DNA from: Gemmatimonadota bacterium | GTDB taxonomy: Bacteria; Gemmatimonadota; Gemmatimonadetes; Gemmatimonadales; GWC2-71-9 | DNA length: 64,000 nucleotides | Direction of reading: 5' to 3' | Assembly: GCA_040388535.1 (NCBI GenBank) | Contig: JAZKBR010000007.1 | Location: 192,862 to 256,861, forward strand | Part shown: positions 1-9,751 of the stretch, piece after piece | Position numbering within the stretch: the stretch's first letter is position 1 | Layout: each line of letters starts with the position of its first letter | The notes under the pieces: model-generated | Seen by the model: only the letters and a program-made list of their open reading frames with translations | Told to the model about the DNA's origin: nothing | The model's database searches: none | Translations under genes and position numbers: made by a program

Positions 1-1034
1 TGCGGCAACGGTGCGCGGTTCCACGAACCGTGGAACGCGAGGAAGGCACCGCCATTGAAGCCGGCACCGAACGCGGTTCCGGTGTAGAACGTCAGCGCGA
101 GCGGTGCCCAGTGTCCCGGGAACGCAATCAGCGGCTGGGTCTTCTGGCCGCACTCACCCTGCTTGATGCCATCGCCGCCATACTCGGGCGCCTGCACTTT
201 CTGGTGGGCAATCGGATCGAAGTAGCAGTAGGGCCAGCCGAAGTCGGCTCCCTTCGTGATCATCCCGAATTCTTCCGCCGGCTTCTCGGCATTGTCACTG
301 TCGCTGAAGCCCCAATTGGCCGAGAGCTGATCGCGACCGTGGCTGGCACCGAAGAGGATACCCGTCGTCGGCTGGACCGCGGTGGCCATCATGTTGCGCA
401 TTCCGGTCGCCCAGCGCTCACCGTCGGTCGGCTTCTGGTTCGACTTGCTGGCATCGTAGCGCCAGATGCCGGCACGCACGGCGAGCTCGGCGCAAGGCCG
501 CTGCCCCGGAGACCTTTCCTTGCGGTCTTCGACCTGACATGAGTTGGTGTTGGAGCCGTGATCGACGAAGAGGAAACCATCCTTCCCCATTGCGAGAGTC
601 TTGGCGGTGTGCCCGCCCGTGGGCAGCCCTGAGACAACAACCGTTGCCGGGCCGTCGGGGGCGAGCGAGCCGCTCTTGTAACCGAAGCGCATCACCTGAT
701 CGGCCGGAGCGAAGTAGACCGCGTCCTTGCCGACGGCGACGCCCGTGCCGGAACCGGCCACGAAGGTTGCGGTCGTGTCGGAATGGCCATCCTTGTCCCG
801 ATCACGCAACAGGAAGAGTCCGCCGGCGCGACCCTGCGCGGCGACGAAGAGATCCCCGTTGGGAGCCACGGCGATGTGTCGCGCGCCGGGCACGGTCGCG
901 AAGAGCGTGGCGCAGAAGCCCTTGGCCAGCGTCAGCCCGCCATTATCGGTATCGCACTTCGGCGGAGCGGGATTCCGGAAGGCGAGCAGCGCCAGCGCGG
1001 CGACCGGAAGGACCAGGAAGGAAAAGCGTCGCAT
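1..1034 (-). CDS. Secreted sorbosone-dehydrogenase-like propeller, third tandem copy (3' end beyond window)
   Basis: The minus-strand frame opens at an ATG (1034-1032) and stays open to the window edge, giving about 344 residues without a stop. The start MRRFSFLVLPVAALALL is a signal peptide. Downstream it matches its two neighbours: a Cys-rich N-terminus, a GWPYC motif, FPGHWAP, and AFHGSWNRAPLP at the edge. These belong to the PQQ-dependent sugar/sorbosone dehydrogenase-like family of six-bladed propellers, which act outside the cytoplasm. Substrate and cofactor cannot be read from the sequence. The next gene upstream ends 87 bases away and a perfect TATAAT lies in that gap, so this copy may have its own promoter. 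Truncated by the window, not by mutation. Confidence 0.85.
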   Translation of the reverse strand, partial: MRRFSFLVLPVAALALLAFRNPAPPKCDTDNGGLTLAKGFCATLFATVPGARHIAVAPNGDLFVAAQGRAGGLFLLRDRDKDGHSDTTATFVAGSGTGVAVGKDAVYFAPADQVMRFGYKSGSLAPDGPATVVVSGLPTGGHTAKTLAMGKDGFLFVDHGSNTNSCQVEDRKERSPGQRPCAELAVRAGIWRYDASKSNQKPTDGERWATGMRNMMATAVQPTTGILFGASHGRDQLSANWGFSDSDNAEKPAEEFGMITKGADFGWPYCYFDPIAHQKVQAPEYGGDGIKQGECGQKTQPLIAFPGHWAPLALTFYTGTAFGAGFNGGAFLAFHGSWNRAPLP

Positions 1035-1081
1035 GGGAGCCACGGAGTCGGAGGTTCTGAAACGGGACGACCGAGCTTTCA

Positions 1082-1087
1082 ATTATA
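1082..1087 (-). promoter_or_regulatory. Candidate -10 box (TATAAT) for the third propeller copy
   Basis: A perfect TATAAT on the minus strand in the 87-base gap between the second and third sorbosone-dehydrogenase-like genes, about 48 bases before the ATG at 1034. No good -35 is visible at 16-18 bp spacing. A small GTCGC/GCGAC hairpin lies just upstream (about 1100-1113). Inference from consensus only. Confidence 0.4.
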
Positions 1088-1121
1088 GCGTATCAGGCAG
1101 TCGCGGTAGCGACGGCCGGAA

Positions 1122-2372
1122 TCAGCGCCGGATCGCGAGCCGTGGTTCGATCCGGTAGATCAGGCCGTGATCGTCATCGGCGACGTAGACGATGCCGGCT
1201 GACCCCACTGCCACACCTGAAAGGCGCAGATCGCCGAGGGGACCCGACGACCGGAGCAGGACACGGGGCGTGCCGGCCGGCGCTCCGGTGGCACTGAGGG
1301 GCAGATAAATCAGGTAGTGGCCGTCCTCCGGTAGCGGGGCCCGGCTGCGTGAGCCATGGAAAGCGATCAGCATCCCCTGCCCCCAGGTCGCGGGCCAGGT
1401 GGTGGGCGCGAAGGTGAGGGCCATCGGCGCCCAGTGGCCGGGGAATCCTCCTGCGGGAGCCGTCTTGCTGGCACAGCGTGTTTCGGGCGAGGTGCTGGAT
1501 TGATATTCGGGAGCCGGGATCAGCGTCGTGCCGGTCGCGGTGTAGTTGCCCATGCAATACGGCCAGCCATAGTCCGCGCCGGTGCGAATCTCCACCAGCA
1601 GCTCGGCCGGCTGCATCGCCGACTCCTCCGCCGACCATTTCCAGATCTTGCCGAGAAAATCCCGGCCGTGGGTCACCGCCCAGACGCGTCCATTGGCGGG
1701 GTCGACGCCGATCGCCATGGCGTTGCGGAGTCCAGTCGCCTCACGACTTCGCGCCCACTCGCCGTCACCCGAGGCCGGAGGCGTGAAGCGCCAGATTCCG
1801 GCGCGAGTTCGCAGATCGGGGCAAGGGAAATTCCCCGGCGCGGCGATGTCTTCATCGGGTTGACAGTTGTCGCTCGCCGACCCGAACGAGACATGCAACG
1901 CGCCATCGCGTCCGAAGGCGATCCCCTTGGCGTTGTGGGCATAGCCGTTACCCGATTCCGGCAGATGCGTCGCGATCACCTCCGGCTCCCCGACCGGGGC
2001 GCGCGCATTCGCCGGCCAGCGATAGCGGTAGATCGAGTTGTCGGACGCGAAGTAGAGCCACCCATCACGCCACGCAATGCCGCTCCCGCCCACTCCCGGG
2101 CCGAAGGCAATGGTCGAATCGGCCCGGCCATCGCCGTTCTGATCGACGGCGCGGAGGAGGCCCGGCGCCGTGCGCGTTGCAGCGACCACGGTACCACCGG
2201 GAACCACAGCGAGATGCCGAACCGCGCCGACCCGACTCGCGAAGACCCGAACACAGAAACCAGCAGGTACCGTGAGTTTGGTGAGGTACCCGTCGCAGTC
2301 AACGACTTGCGCGGGGGTGCGGCCGACAATCAGGCAGAGTAGTGCCAGGCCGCGAAGCAAACGGGGGGTCAT
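1122..2372 (-). CDS. Secreted sorbosone-dehydrogenase-like beta-propeller, second tandem copy
   Basis: 416 residues with an N-terminal signal peptide (residues 1-21, ending TPAQ). Family features in order: YLTKLTVPAGFCVRVFAS near the N-terminus, RHLAV, a DQNGDGRAD calcium-like loop, GWPYC, FPGHWAPMAL, IAFHGSRSRAPLP and a final VYVADDDHG blade. The family is the six-bladed PQQ-dependent sugar dehydrogenase-like fold, periplasmic or extracellular. PQQ binding and the substrate are not proven by sequence. The start ATG overlaps the stop of the copy upstream (ATGA at 2369-2372), so the two are probably translated together. It shares whole motifs with both neighbours, so the trio arose by tandem duplication. 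Confidence 0.85.
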   Translation of the reverse strand: MTPRLLRGLALLCLIVGRTPAQVVDCDGYLTKLTVPAGFCVRVFASRVGAVRHLAVVPGGTVVAATRTAPGLLRAVDQNGDGRADSTIAFGPGVGGSGIAWRDGWLYFASDNSIYRYRWPANARAPVGEPEVIATHLPESGNGYAHNAKGIAFGRDGALHVSFGSASDNCQPDEDIAAPGNFPCPDLRTRAGIWRFTPPASGDGEWARSREATGLRNAMAIGVDPANGRVWAVTHGRDFLGKIWKWSAEESAMQPAELLVEIRTGADYGWPYCMGNYTATGTTLIPAPEYQSSTSPETRCASKTAPAGGFPGHWAPMALTFAPTTWPATWGQGMLIAFHGSRSRAPLPEDGHYLIYLPLSATGAPAGTPRVLLRSSGPLGDLRLSGVAVGSAGIVYVADDDHGLIYRIEPRLAIRR

Positions 2373-3610
2373 CGGAGTGCTCCGGTCGGGTGTCGTTCAA
2401 GGCGATAGATCCGGCCGTGGTCGTCATCACTGAGGTAAACCGTGCCACCCGGCGCCACGGCAACCCCTGAGAGACGCAGCAGGCCGGGCCGGCCGGCTGC
2501 GGACACAAACTGCTGGTTCGACCCGCGGAGCTGGCCCCGGGCATTGAACGGCACGAAGAAGACACCGTGCCCCTGCTCGGGAAGCGGCGCGCGACTGCGC
2601 GAGCCATGGAAAGCAATCAGCAATCCATTGCGCCACGGCGCCGGCAGTTCCTTGGTAACGACCGTCATTGCCATCGGTGCCCAGTGGCCCGGGAAACCCA
2701 TCGCCGGCGAATTCCGGGTCGCACAATCGACTTCACGGCGACCGCTGTAATCGGGGGACCGCACCAGGGCGGTGCGACGAGCGGTGTATTCGCCATGACA
2801 ATACGGCCAGCCGAAGTCAGCACCGCGGATGACATCGACGAGGAGTTCGGCCGGCTGATCGGCCGAGGTGGAGTCAGGCCAGCCCCAGACGCGGTTGAGA
2901 AAGTCGCGGCCGTGGGTCGCCGCCCAGAGATGGCCGGTGGTGGCATCACTCGCGATCGCCATGGCGTTGCGGAGTCCGGTTGCGTAGCGCTCGCCGTGCC
3001 ACTCAGCGCGCCCTGCCGTCGGCGTGAATCGCCAGATCCCGGCACGGGTCGCGAGCTCATCGCAGGGCCATTTCCCCGGCGATTCCTTCCCGCGGTCGGC
3101 GACCTGGCAGTTGTCTGAGCCGGAGCCGATCGAGACGTATGCGGCGCCGTCCCGTCCGATGGCAATCCCCTTCATGTAGTGCGCCGATCCCTTCGTTCTG
3201 CCGGGCAGACCGCGCGCGATCCATTCGCCGGAGTCGGCGGGCGCCTTGGCACCAGCGGGCCAGCGGTAGCGAATGACCCCTTCATCAGCCGCGAAATAGA
3301 GCCAGCCCTGCTGCCAGGTCACGCCGGTGCCGCCCAGCCCGGGGCCGAAGGGCACCACCTGATCGGCAACGCCATCGCCGGTCGTGTCCCGGAGTCGGAG
3401 CAACCCCGGCCGAGTCTTCGTCGCCACCACAATGGTCCCGGAGGGGTGGACCAGCAGATGCCGGACCGCGCCGACCCGCGACGCGAAGAGGCGGACGCAG
3501 TAGCCGGCGGGCGCCACGACCGGTGTGGCGGCCCCGGCGCAGTCACGGGGCTGCTGGAGCGCGAGCAGGAGGGGGAGGAGCATTCCGAAAGCTAGGCGGG
3601 CCCGGCGCAC
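2369..3610 (-). CDS. Secreted sorbosone-dehydrogenase-like beta-propeller, first tandem copy
   Basis: 413 residues from a GTG start at 3610; an in-frame ATG at 3583 would remove nine residues, but GTG keeps the positively charged MRRAR n-region of the signal peptide. Motifs match the next two genes: GYCVRLFASRVGAVRHL, GVADQVVPFGPGLGGTG, GWPYCHGEY, FPGHWAPMAM, IAFHGSRSRAPLPEQG and VYLSDDDHGRIYRLE. It is the first gene of a minus-strand set of three paralogues and is divergent from ettA, with only 29 bases between the two starts. Family assignment is firm; enzymatic substrate is unknown. Confidence 0.85.
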   Translation of the reverse strand: MRRARLAFGMLLPLLLALQQPRDCAGAATPVVAPAGYCVRLFASRVGAVRHLLVHPSGTIVVATKTRPGLLRLRDTTGDGVADQVVPFGPGLGGTGVTWQQGWLYFAADEGVIRYRWPAGAKAPADSGEWIARGLPGRTKGSAHYMKGIAIGRDGAAYVSIGSGSDNCQVADRGKESPGKWPCDELATRAGIWRFTPTAGRAEWHGERYATGLRNAMAIASDATTGHLWAATHGRDFLNRVWGWPDSTSADQPAELLVDVIRGADFGWPYCHGEYTARRTALVRSPDYSGRREVDCATRNSPAMGFPGHWAPMAMTVVTKELPAPWRNGLLIAFHGSRSRAPLPEQGHGVFFVPFNARGQLRGSNQQFVSAAGRPGLLRLSGVAVAPGGTVYLSDDDHGRIYRLERHPTGALR

Positions 3611-3627
3611 TTGCTGCCCCGTCCTAG

Positions 3628-3633
3628 TATTTT
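3628..3633 (+). promoter_or_regulatory. Candidate -10 box of ettA (leaderless start)
   Basis: The 29-base space between the GTG at 3610 (minus) and the ATG at 3640 (plus) contains TAGTATTTTGG. The hexamer TATTTT ends six bases before the ettA ATG, which puts the expected transcription start at or next to the ATG. There is no Shine-Dalgarno sequence. A similar TATTTTAG lies before the AguB gene at 26712. Confidence 0.4.
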
Positions 3634-3639
3634 GGCCCC

Positions 3640-5316
<1,677 letters not shown>

Positions 5317-5320
5317 CTAC

Positions 5321-5420
5321 AGAGACTAGAGACTAGAGATTAGAGACTAGAGACTAGAGACTGGAGGGTGTCATCCTGAGTGGAGACCCTCTAGTCTCTG
5401 ATCTCGAGTCTCTAGTCTCT
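5321..5420. repeat. Heptad inverted-repeat element A
   Basis: Left arm 5321-5362 is six back-to-back 7-bp units, AGAGACT (one is AGAGATT). Right arm 5393-5420 carries AGTCTCT three times plus one degenerate unit, the reverse complement of the left arm. The arms can pair through GGAGGG (5362-5367) and CCCTCT (5387-5392). The loop (5368-5386) contains GTCATCCTGAGTGG, a REP-like core also seen in elements C and D. It fills most of the gap between ettA and the response regulator. There is no T-tract, so it is not a typical intrinsic terminator. Confidence 0.85.
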
Positions 5421-5443
5421 ATTGGCTAATCGCTCGTCTCTCC

Positions 5444-5449
5444 AAGGAG
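5444..5449 (+). promoter_or_regulatory. Shine-Dalgarno AAGGAG fixing a TTG start
   Basis: AAGGAG ends seven bases before the TTG at 5457. This decides the TTG as start of the response regulator: translation from it gives MRLLLVEDD, the conserved N-terminus of a receiver domain. Confidence 0.75.
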
Positions 5450-5456
5450 TCCCGCG

Positions 5457-6125
5457 TTGCGCCTGCTCCTCGTCGAAGACGACACCCAGCTTGCGGCCGT
5501 CCTCACGGCCGGCTTCGCGGAGCATGGGATCGCGACGACGAGCGCAGCAACGGTCGCCGAGGGGCGCAGTCGCGCGACACACGGCGGCTACGATGTGCTG
5601 GTGCTCGATGTGATGCTCCCCGGCGGGTCGGGTTTCGATCTCTGCCGGGCGCTTCGCGACGATGGGGTCACCCAGCCGATCCTGATGCTCACCGCGCGGG
5701 ACACCGTGGATGACCGGGTCACCGGACTCGATGTCGGCGCCGACGACTACCTCACCAAACCGTTTGCGTTCCGGGAGTTGCTCGCCCGGGTAAAGGCGCT
5801 CGCGCGACGCGGACCGCGCCTCGCAGGCCTGACCACCACGATTGCCGACCTCACCGTCTCCCTTGCCTCGCATCGCGTCACCCGTGCCGGCCGGAAGATC
5901 GAGCTCACCGCGAAAGAGTTCGCCCTGCTCGAATGCTTCGTCCGGCATACCGGCGAGGTGATCGATCGTGCGGTCATCACGGCGAGTGTCTGGGATGAGA
6001 ATCACGACCCGTTCACCAACGTGCTCGAAGTCCTCATCCGCCGGTTGCGCCGCAAGCTCGACGACGACTTCGAACCCAAGCTGATTCATACCATTCGCGG
6101 TGCCGGCTACCGCTTCGGGACCTGA
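5457..6125 (+). CDS. OmpR/PhoB-family response regulator
   Basis: 222 residues. Receiver domain at about 1-115 with acidic pocket E7-D8-D9, phospho-acceptor D51 (VLVLDVMLPG), T79 and K101 (LTKPF). The C-terminal winged-helix DNA-binding domain (about 125-220) has the family ELTAKEFALLE and the closing VLIRRLRRKLD...IHTIRGAGYRF. TTG start supported by AAGGAG. The histidine kinase gene follows after five bases and the efflux operon follows that, so it most likely controls the pump. OmpR-type proteins bind tandem 11-bp direct repeats, and one such repeat lies at 7419-7440. Confidence 0.93.
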   Translation: MRLLLVEDDTQLAAVLTAGFAEHGIATTSAATVAEGRSRATHGGYDVLVLDVMLPGGSGFDLCRALRDDGVTQPILMLTARDTVDDRVTGLDVGADDYLTKPFAFRELLARVKALARRGPRLAGLTTTIADLTVSLASHRVTRAGRKIELTAKEFALLECFVRHTGEVIDRAVITASVWDENHDPFTNVLEVLIRRLRRKLDDDFEPKLIHTIRGAGYRFGT

Positions 6126-6130
6126 GCCCG

Positions 6131-7414
6131 GTGTCCGATTCCCCGCTCCGCATCCTCCGCCGCCGGCTCACCAGCTGGTACCTCGCCACCTTTGGCGCAA
6201 TCCTGGTGCTGCTGGGCGGTGGCCTCTTCGCAGCCATCCGCCATCAATTCGCGACCGAACTCGACGCGTCGCTGATTCAGGCGACCAGTGAACTCGAGCG
6301 CGCCGCCTCGATCCGCGAACGCGAAGCCGTGCTGGCGGGCCGCGTCGTGGATGCGGTAGATGAACTCCACATCCCCGACCGCTCCCTCTACCTCCTCGAC
6401 ATCGACGGTCGCGTGATCCGCCCCGACAGTGCCCCGGACTGGGTACGCGCCGCGGCACAGAATGCCGGCCGAAGCGGTGCCGTCGCCCTCGACCACCAGC
6501 TCCCGGGAGAACGCACGCTCCGGCTCCACGCCGAGCGCTTCGCACTCGCCGGTAGCGCACCGATGGTGGCCGTTGCTGTCGCCGACAAGATCGAGCTCGA
6601 AGATCGTTATGCCTCCTTGATCGTCGCGTTCGGCGCGGCGGCGCTGGTGGCGCTGGTGCTGGTTGCCGCCGCCGGCTCGCTCCTCGTGGGTCAATCGATC
6701 GGGCCGATCGAGCGATCGCTCGAGCAGATGCGTCGCTTCATGGCCGATGCAGCGCACGAACTGCGGACGCCACTCAGTGTGCTTCGCAGCCGGGCCGAGA
6801 TTGCGCTGCAGCAGCCGCGCGACGGCCCGAGCTACGTCGCCGCGCTCGAAGGGATCGACGCCGAAAGCCAGCGCCTGTCGCGGATTGTCGACGACCTGCT
6901 GACGCTGGCCCGCGCCGAATCGGAACAGCGTCCTATCGAAAGGAGCCGGCTCTTCCTCGATGACGTCGTCGTCGATGCGGTCGAAGCCGCGCGCGCGGTG
7001 GCGGAGCGGAAGGGAGTCACGCTGAGCCTCGCCGAATTCGAGGAGGCCCCGGTCGACGGCGATCCACATCTCCTGCGGCAGCTGGTGATGATCCTGCTCG
7101 ACAACGCCGTGAAGTTCACCCCCACGGGCGGCGCCGTCCGGGTGAAGATCGGCATCGACGCCGGGGCGCCTCAGCTCACGGTGATCGACACCGGCCCCGG
7201 GATCCCGGCCGACCAGCTACCGCACGTCTTCGAACGCTTCTACCGAGGCGACCCTGCCCGCGCTCGACAGTCGGGAAGTGGCAGCGGCCTTGGCCTTTCG
7301 ATCGCTCGCTGGATCGCCGACGCCCACGGTGGCACCCTCACGCTCCATTCCGGGGCGGGCGGCGGCACCACTGCTACGGCGCGGTTCCCCAGAGGGACAC
7401 TCCCGGTCGCCTGA
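6131..7414 (+). CDS. Membrane sensor histidine kinase
   Basis: 427 residues from a GTG start five bases after the regulator stop. Two membrane segments (about 17-38 and 163-187) bracket a periplasmic sensor region of about 125 residues. The phosphorylated His is H209 in AAHELRTPLS. ATPase domain: N box LLDNAVKF, G1 DTGPGIP, F box VFERFYRG, G2 GSGLGLSIA. Only about 21 residues separate the second membrane segment from H209, so the HAMP linker is very short. It should phosphorylate the preceding regulator at D51. The ligand is unknown; coupling to the efflux genes suggests a toxic compound or envelope signal. Confidence 0.92.
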   Translation: MSDSPLRILRRRLTSWYLATFGAILVLLGGGLFAAIRHQFATELDASLIQATSELERAASIREREAVLAGRVVDAVDELHIPDRSLYLLDIDGRVIRPDSAPDWVRAAAQNAGRSGAVALDHQLPGERTLRLHAERFALAGSAPMVAVAVADKIELEDRYASLIVAFGAAALVALVLVAAAGSLLVGQSIGPIERSLEQMRRFMADAAHELRTPLSVLRSRAEIALQQPRDGPSYVAALEGIDAESQRLSRIVDDLLTLARAESEQRPIERSRLFLDDVVVDAVEAARAVAERKGVTLSLAEFEEAPVDGDPHLLRQLVMILLDNAVKFTPTGGAVRVKIGIDAGAPQLTVIDTGPGIPADQLPHVFERFYRGDPARARQSGSGSGLGLSIARWIADAHGGTLTLHSGAGGGTTATARFPRGTLPVA

Positions 7415-7418
7415 CCCG

Positions 7419-7440
7419 CTGTCATCTTGCTGACAGCTTG
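7419..7440 (+). promoter_or_regulatory. Candidate response-regulator box: two 11-bp direct repeats
   Basis: CTGTCAT then CTTG (7419-7429) is followed directly by CTGACAG then CTTG (7430-7440): nine of eleven positions identical, with an 11-bp period. The 7+4 layout and CTGTCA half-site resemble the Pho box bound by PhoB. The same bases also form a CTGTCA/TGACAG dyad with six bases between. It sits between the kinase stop (7414) and the efflux start (7461), where an autoregulated pump operator would be expected. Binding is inference. Confidence 0.5.
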
Positions 7441-7460
7441 CGGGGGGTAGGGTTCCCGGG

Positions 7461-8699
7461 GTGAACCCTCTCTTCGCACGACTTTCCCGCCCGCTGACGC
7501 CGACCCTTGCCCTGCTGCTGGTGGTGTCCGGCGCTGCGGGGCAACAGCCGCGACTGGTTACTCGTGCCGATGCGATCCAGGCGGCCCTCGATCACGCGCC
7601 CCGGTTGCTTGTCGCCGCAAGCGACACCTCGGCGGCGGCCGCTGCGCTCAGGAATGCCCGGCTCCGGCCCGACCCGACCGCCTCGTTCGGCTACTCCAAG
7701 TCCACGCCACGCTACCACGTGGAACTCAGCATCCCACTGGACCTGCCGTGGATCCGGAACGCCCGTGCCGCCGCAGCGCAATCCGGGCGTGCAGGGAGTC
7801 AGTTGCGACTCGCATTCGCGCGAGTCGCCGCACGAATCGATGCCGACACGTCCTACACGGCAGCGCTCGCAGCGCGTGAACTGCTGGCACTGAGTCGTCG
7901 CAACAGCCGTGACGCCGATTCACTCTACCGCATTGCCACACTTCGCCGTGACGCCGGCGATGCCAGCGATCTCGATACCGAACTCGCCAGCATCCTCGCT
8001 GGCCAGCAGGCCAACATCCTGGCAGGCGATTCGCTCTCCGCCGAGTCGGCGCTGCTGACGCTGCAAGCCGCGATGGGCATCGTCGGCAGTGAGATCACCA
8101 TCGCACTCGCTGATTCGCTGACTCGCCCCCGATTCGATAGCACCGTCGTTGCCGGTGGCGGCAACCTCCTGCCGGTCGCTGCGGCCGAGAGCGATGTGCA
8201 CACCGCCGACCTCTCCGTGCGGATGCAGCGGCGGAGCCGGATCATCGAGCCGACGCTGACGGCGGGGTTCGAGACCGGAGACCCGGGCGGCAGCGAGTCT
8301 GGTGTGCTGCCAACCGTGGGCATCGCGCTCCCCTTGCCGCTCTTCAATGGCAACCGTGGCAACATCGCCGTGGCCGAGGCCGAATTGCTACGCGCGCAGG
8401 CAGCCCTTGCTGCAGTCCGCGTCGAAAGCACCGGTGCACTCGGCCGCGCGCGCCGTGCCCTGCGCGCGGGACTCGAACAGCTGGCGCGCGACGAACAGCT
8501 CACCGCCTCGGCAGATCGCGTCAGTGCGATGTCGCTCACGGCCTATCGCGAGGGCGCCGCCACGCTGGCGAGCGTGCTCGAGGCGCAACGGATGGCGCGT
8601 GACGTCCGTTCGCAATACGTCGCCGACCTGGCCAATGCCTGGATCGCCCGGAGCGTCCTGCTCCTTCTTTCGGAAACCACCGCCTCGAGCGCACCGTGA
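7461..8699 (+). CDS. TolC-family outer-membrane efflux protein
   Basis: 412 residues, GTG start. A signal peptide ends near residue 27 (SGAAGQQ), followed by the typical Ala/Leu/Arg-rich coiled-coil repeats of TolC/CusC proteins: RADAIQAALDHAPRL at the first repeat, AAAQSGRAGSQLRLA, and a second half with TVGIALPLPLFNGNRG, a hallmark of the OEP family. It forms the outer-membrane duct of a tripartite pump. First gene of a run of five in which each stop overlaps the next start (GTGA at 8696), so the set is probably co-translated and under the two-component system before it. Confidence 0.9.
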   Translation: MNPLFARLSRPLTPTLALLLVVSGAAGQQPRLVTRADAIQAALDHAPRLLVAASDTSAAAAALRNARLRPDPTASFGYSKSTPRYHVELSIPLDLPWIRNARAAAAQSGRAGSQLRLAFARVAARIDADTSYTAALAARELLALSRRNSRDADSLYRIATLRRDAGDASDLDTELASILAGQQANILAGDSLSAESALLTLQAAMGIVGSEITIALADSLTRPRFDSTVVAGGGNLLPVAAAESDVHTADLSVRMQRRSRIIEPTLTAGFETGDPGGSESGVLPTVGIALPLPLFNGNRGNIAVAEAELLRAQAALAAVRVESTGALGRARRALRAGLEQLARDEQLTASADRVSAMSLTAYREGAATLASVLEAQRMARDVRSQYVADLANAWIARSVLLLLSETTASSAP

Positions 8700-9751
8700 T
8701 GATGCCCCGCTCACGCCCCGCCGCGGGCCTGCTCGCGATCTCCCTGGTGCTGTTCGGCTGCAAGCGCGACAGCGGGGAAGAATCGGCCGCCACCGCTCAG
8801 GCGGCCGTTGCGGCCGAGACGGCCATCGTCGCCCCGCAGCCATTCGCTGAAAATGTCGAAGGGATCGGCACCGTCGTGCCGCGCATCGGGGGCTTTGCGG
8901 CCATCGGGGTGCCGATCGCCGCACGCATTTCCCGCGTGCTGGTCACGGTCGGGCAGCATGTCGCGGTCGGCGAGGCGCTCATCGAGCTCGATCGGACCAG
9001 CATCGATGCTGAAGCGAAGAGCGCCGAGGCCGCAGCAGTGGCCGCGGACGCAGCGGCCGCGCGAGCGGCTCGCCTGCTGGAAGCAGGCGTGGTGCCGCGG
9101 AAGGATGCCGAGCAGGCGACGGCCGAGGCCGCCAAGGCGCGCGCGGCGGTCGCGACCGCGCGCCACACTGCGGCGCTCGCCACGATGCGTTCGACCCTCG
9201 ATGGCGTCGTCACTCGGGTGGCCGCCACGGTCGGCGTGCTGGCCGACCCGGGCGCTCCCCTGGTCGAAGTGGCGAATCCGGCCTCGCTTGACCTGCTGAT
9301 CGCGGCCACCGCCACCGATGCCGGGAGACTGCGACAGGGAATGCGCGTCACGCTGCACGATGGCGCTGACACAGTTGGCGAAGGCGTGGTTGCCGACGTT
9401 GGCGCTGCCGTCGACTCGGTCACTCGCAGCATTGCTGTCCGGATCCACGTCGGTCACACCGAGCGACGGCTGCGGCTGGGCGAGACGATCTCCGGGCGCA
9501 TCGCGCTCGCGAGCGACCCGCAGGCCATCACGGTGCCAATCGCGGCGCTGGTGCCGACAGGAGAAGGCTTCCAGGTGTTCGTGGTCGACAGCACGGGAAT
9601 CGCACACGCCCGGCCAGTGACCGTCGCGGGCAAGGACGCCGCTCGCGCCCACGTCACCTCGGGACTCACCGCGGGTGAGCGAATCGTGACGGCGGGCGCC
9701 TACGGCATGGACGATGGCGCCAAGGTGATGCCGACGGGTCCGCGGCCGTGA
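8696..9751 (+). CDS. RND periplasmic adaptor (membrane fusion) lipoprotein
   Basis: 351 residues; GTG start inside the GTGA overlap with the previous stop (ATG at 8699 and 8702 are alternatives). The N-terminus AISLVLFGCKRDSG has a lipobox with Cys18-19, so it is probably anchored in the inner membrane. Domain order fits HlyD/MFP adaptors: lipoyl half (RVLVTVGQHVAVGEALIELD), an Ala-rich hairpin (about 100-160), second lipoyl half (STLDGVVTRVAATVGVLADPGAPLVEVA), beta-barrel and a membrane-proximal domain ending with SGLTAGERIVTAGA. It links the RND pump to the TolC-like duct. Confidence 0.92.
   Translation: MMMPRSRPAAGLLAISLVLFGCKRDSGEESAATAQAAVAAETAIVAPQPFAENVEGIGTVVPRIGGFAAIGVPIAARISRVLVTVGQHVAVGEALIELDRTSIDAEAKSAEAAAVAADAAAARAARLLEAGVVPRKDAEQATAEAAKARAAVATARHTAALATMRSTLDGVVTRVAATVGVLADPGAPLVEVANPASLDLLIAATATDAGRLRQGMRVTLHDGADTVGEGVVADVGAAVDSVTRSIAVRIHVGHTERRLRLGETISGRIALASDPQAITVPIAALVPTGEGFQVFVVDSTGIAHARPVTVAGKDAARAHVTSGLTAGERIVTAGAYGMDDGAKVMPTGPRP

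Noticed and set aside
5321-5420. CRISPR array
   Set aside because: Units are 7 bp and contiguous, with no 20-40 bp spacers and no cas genes.
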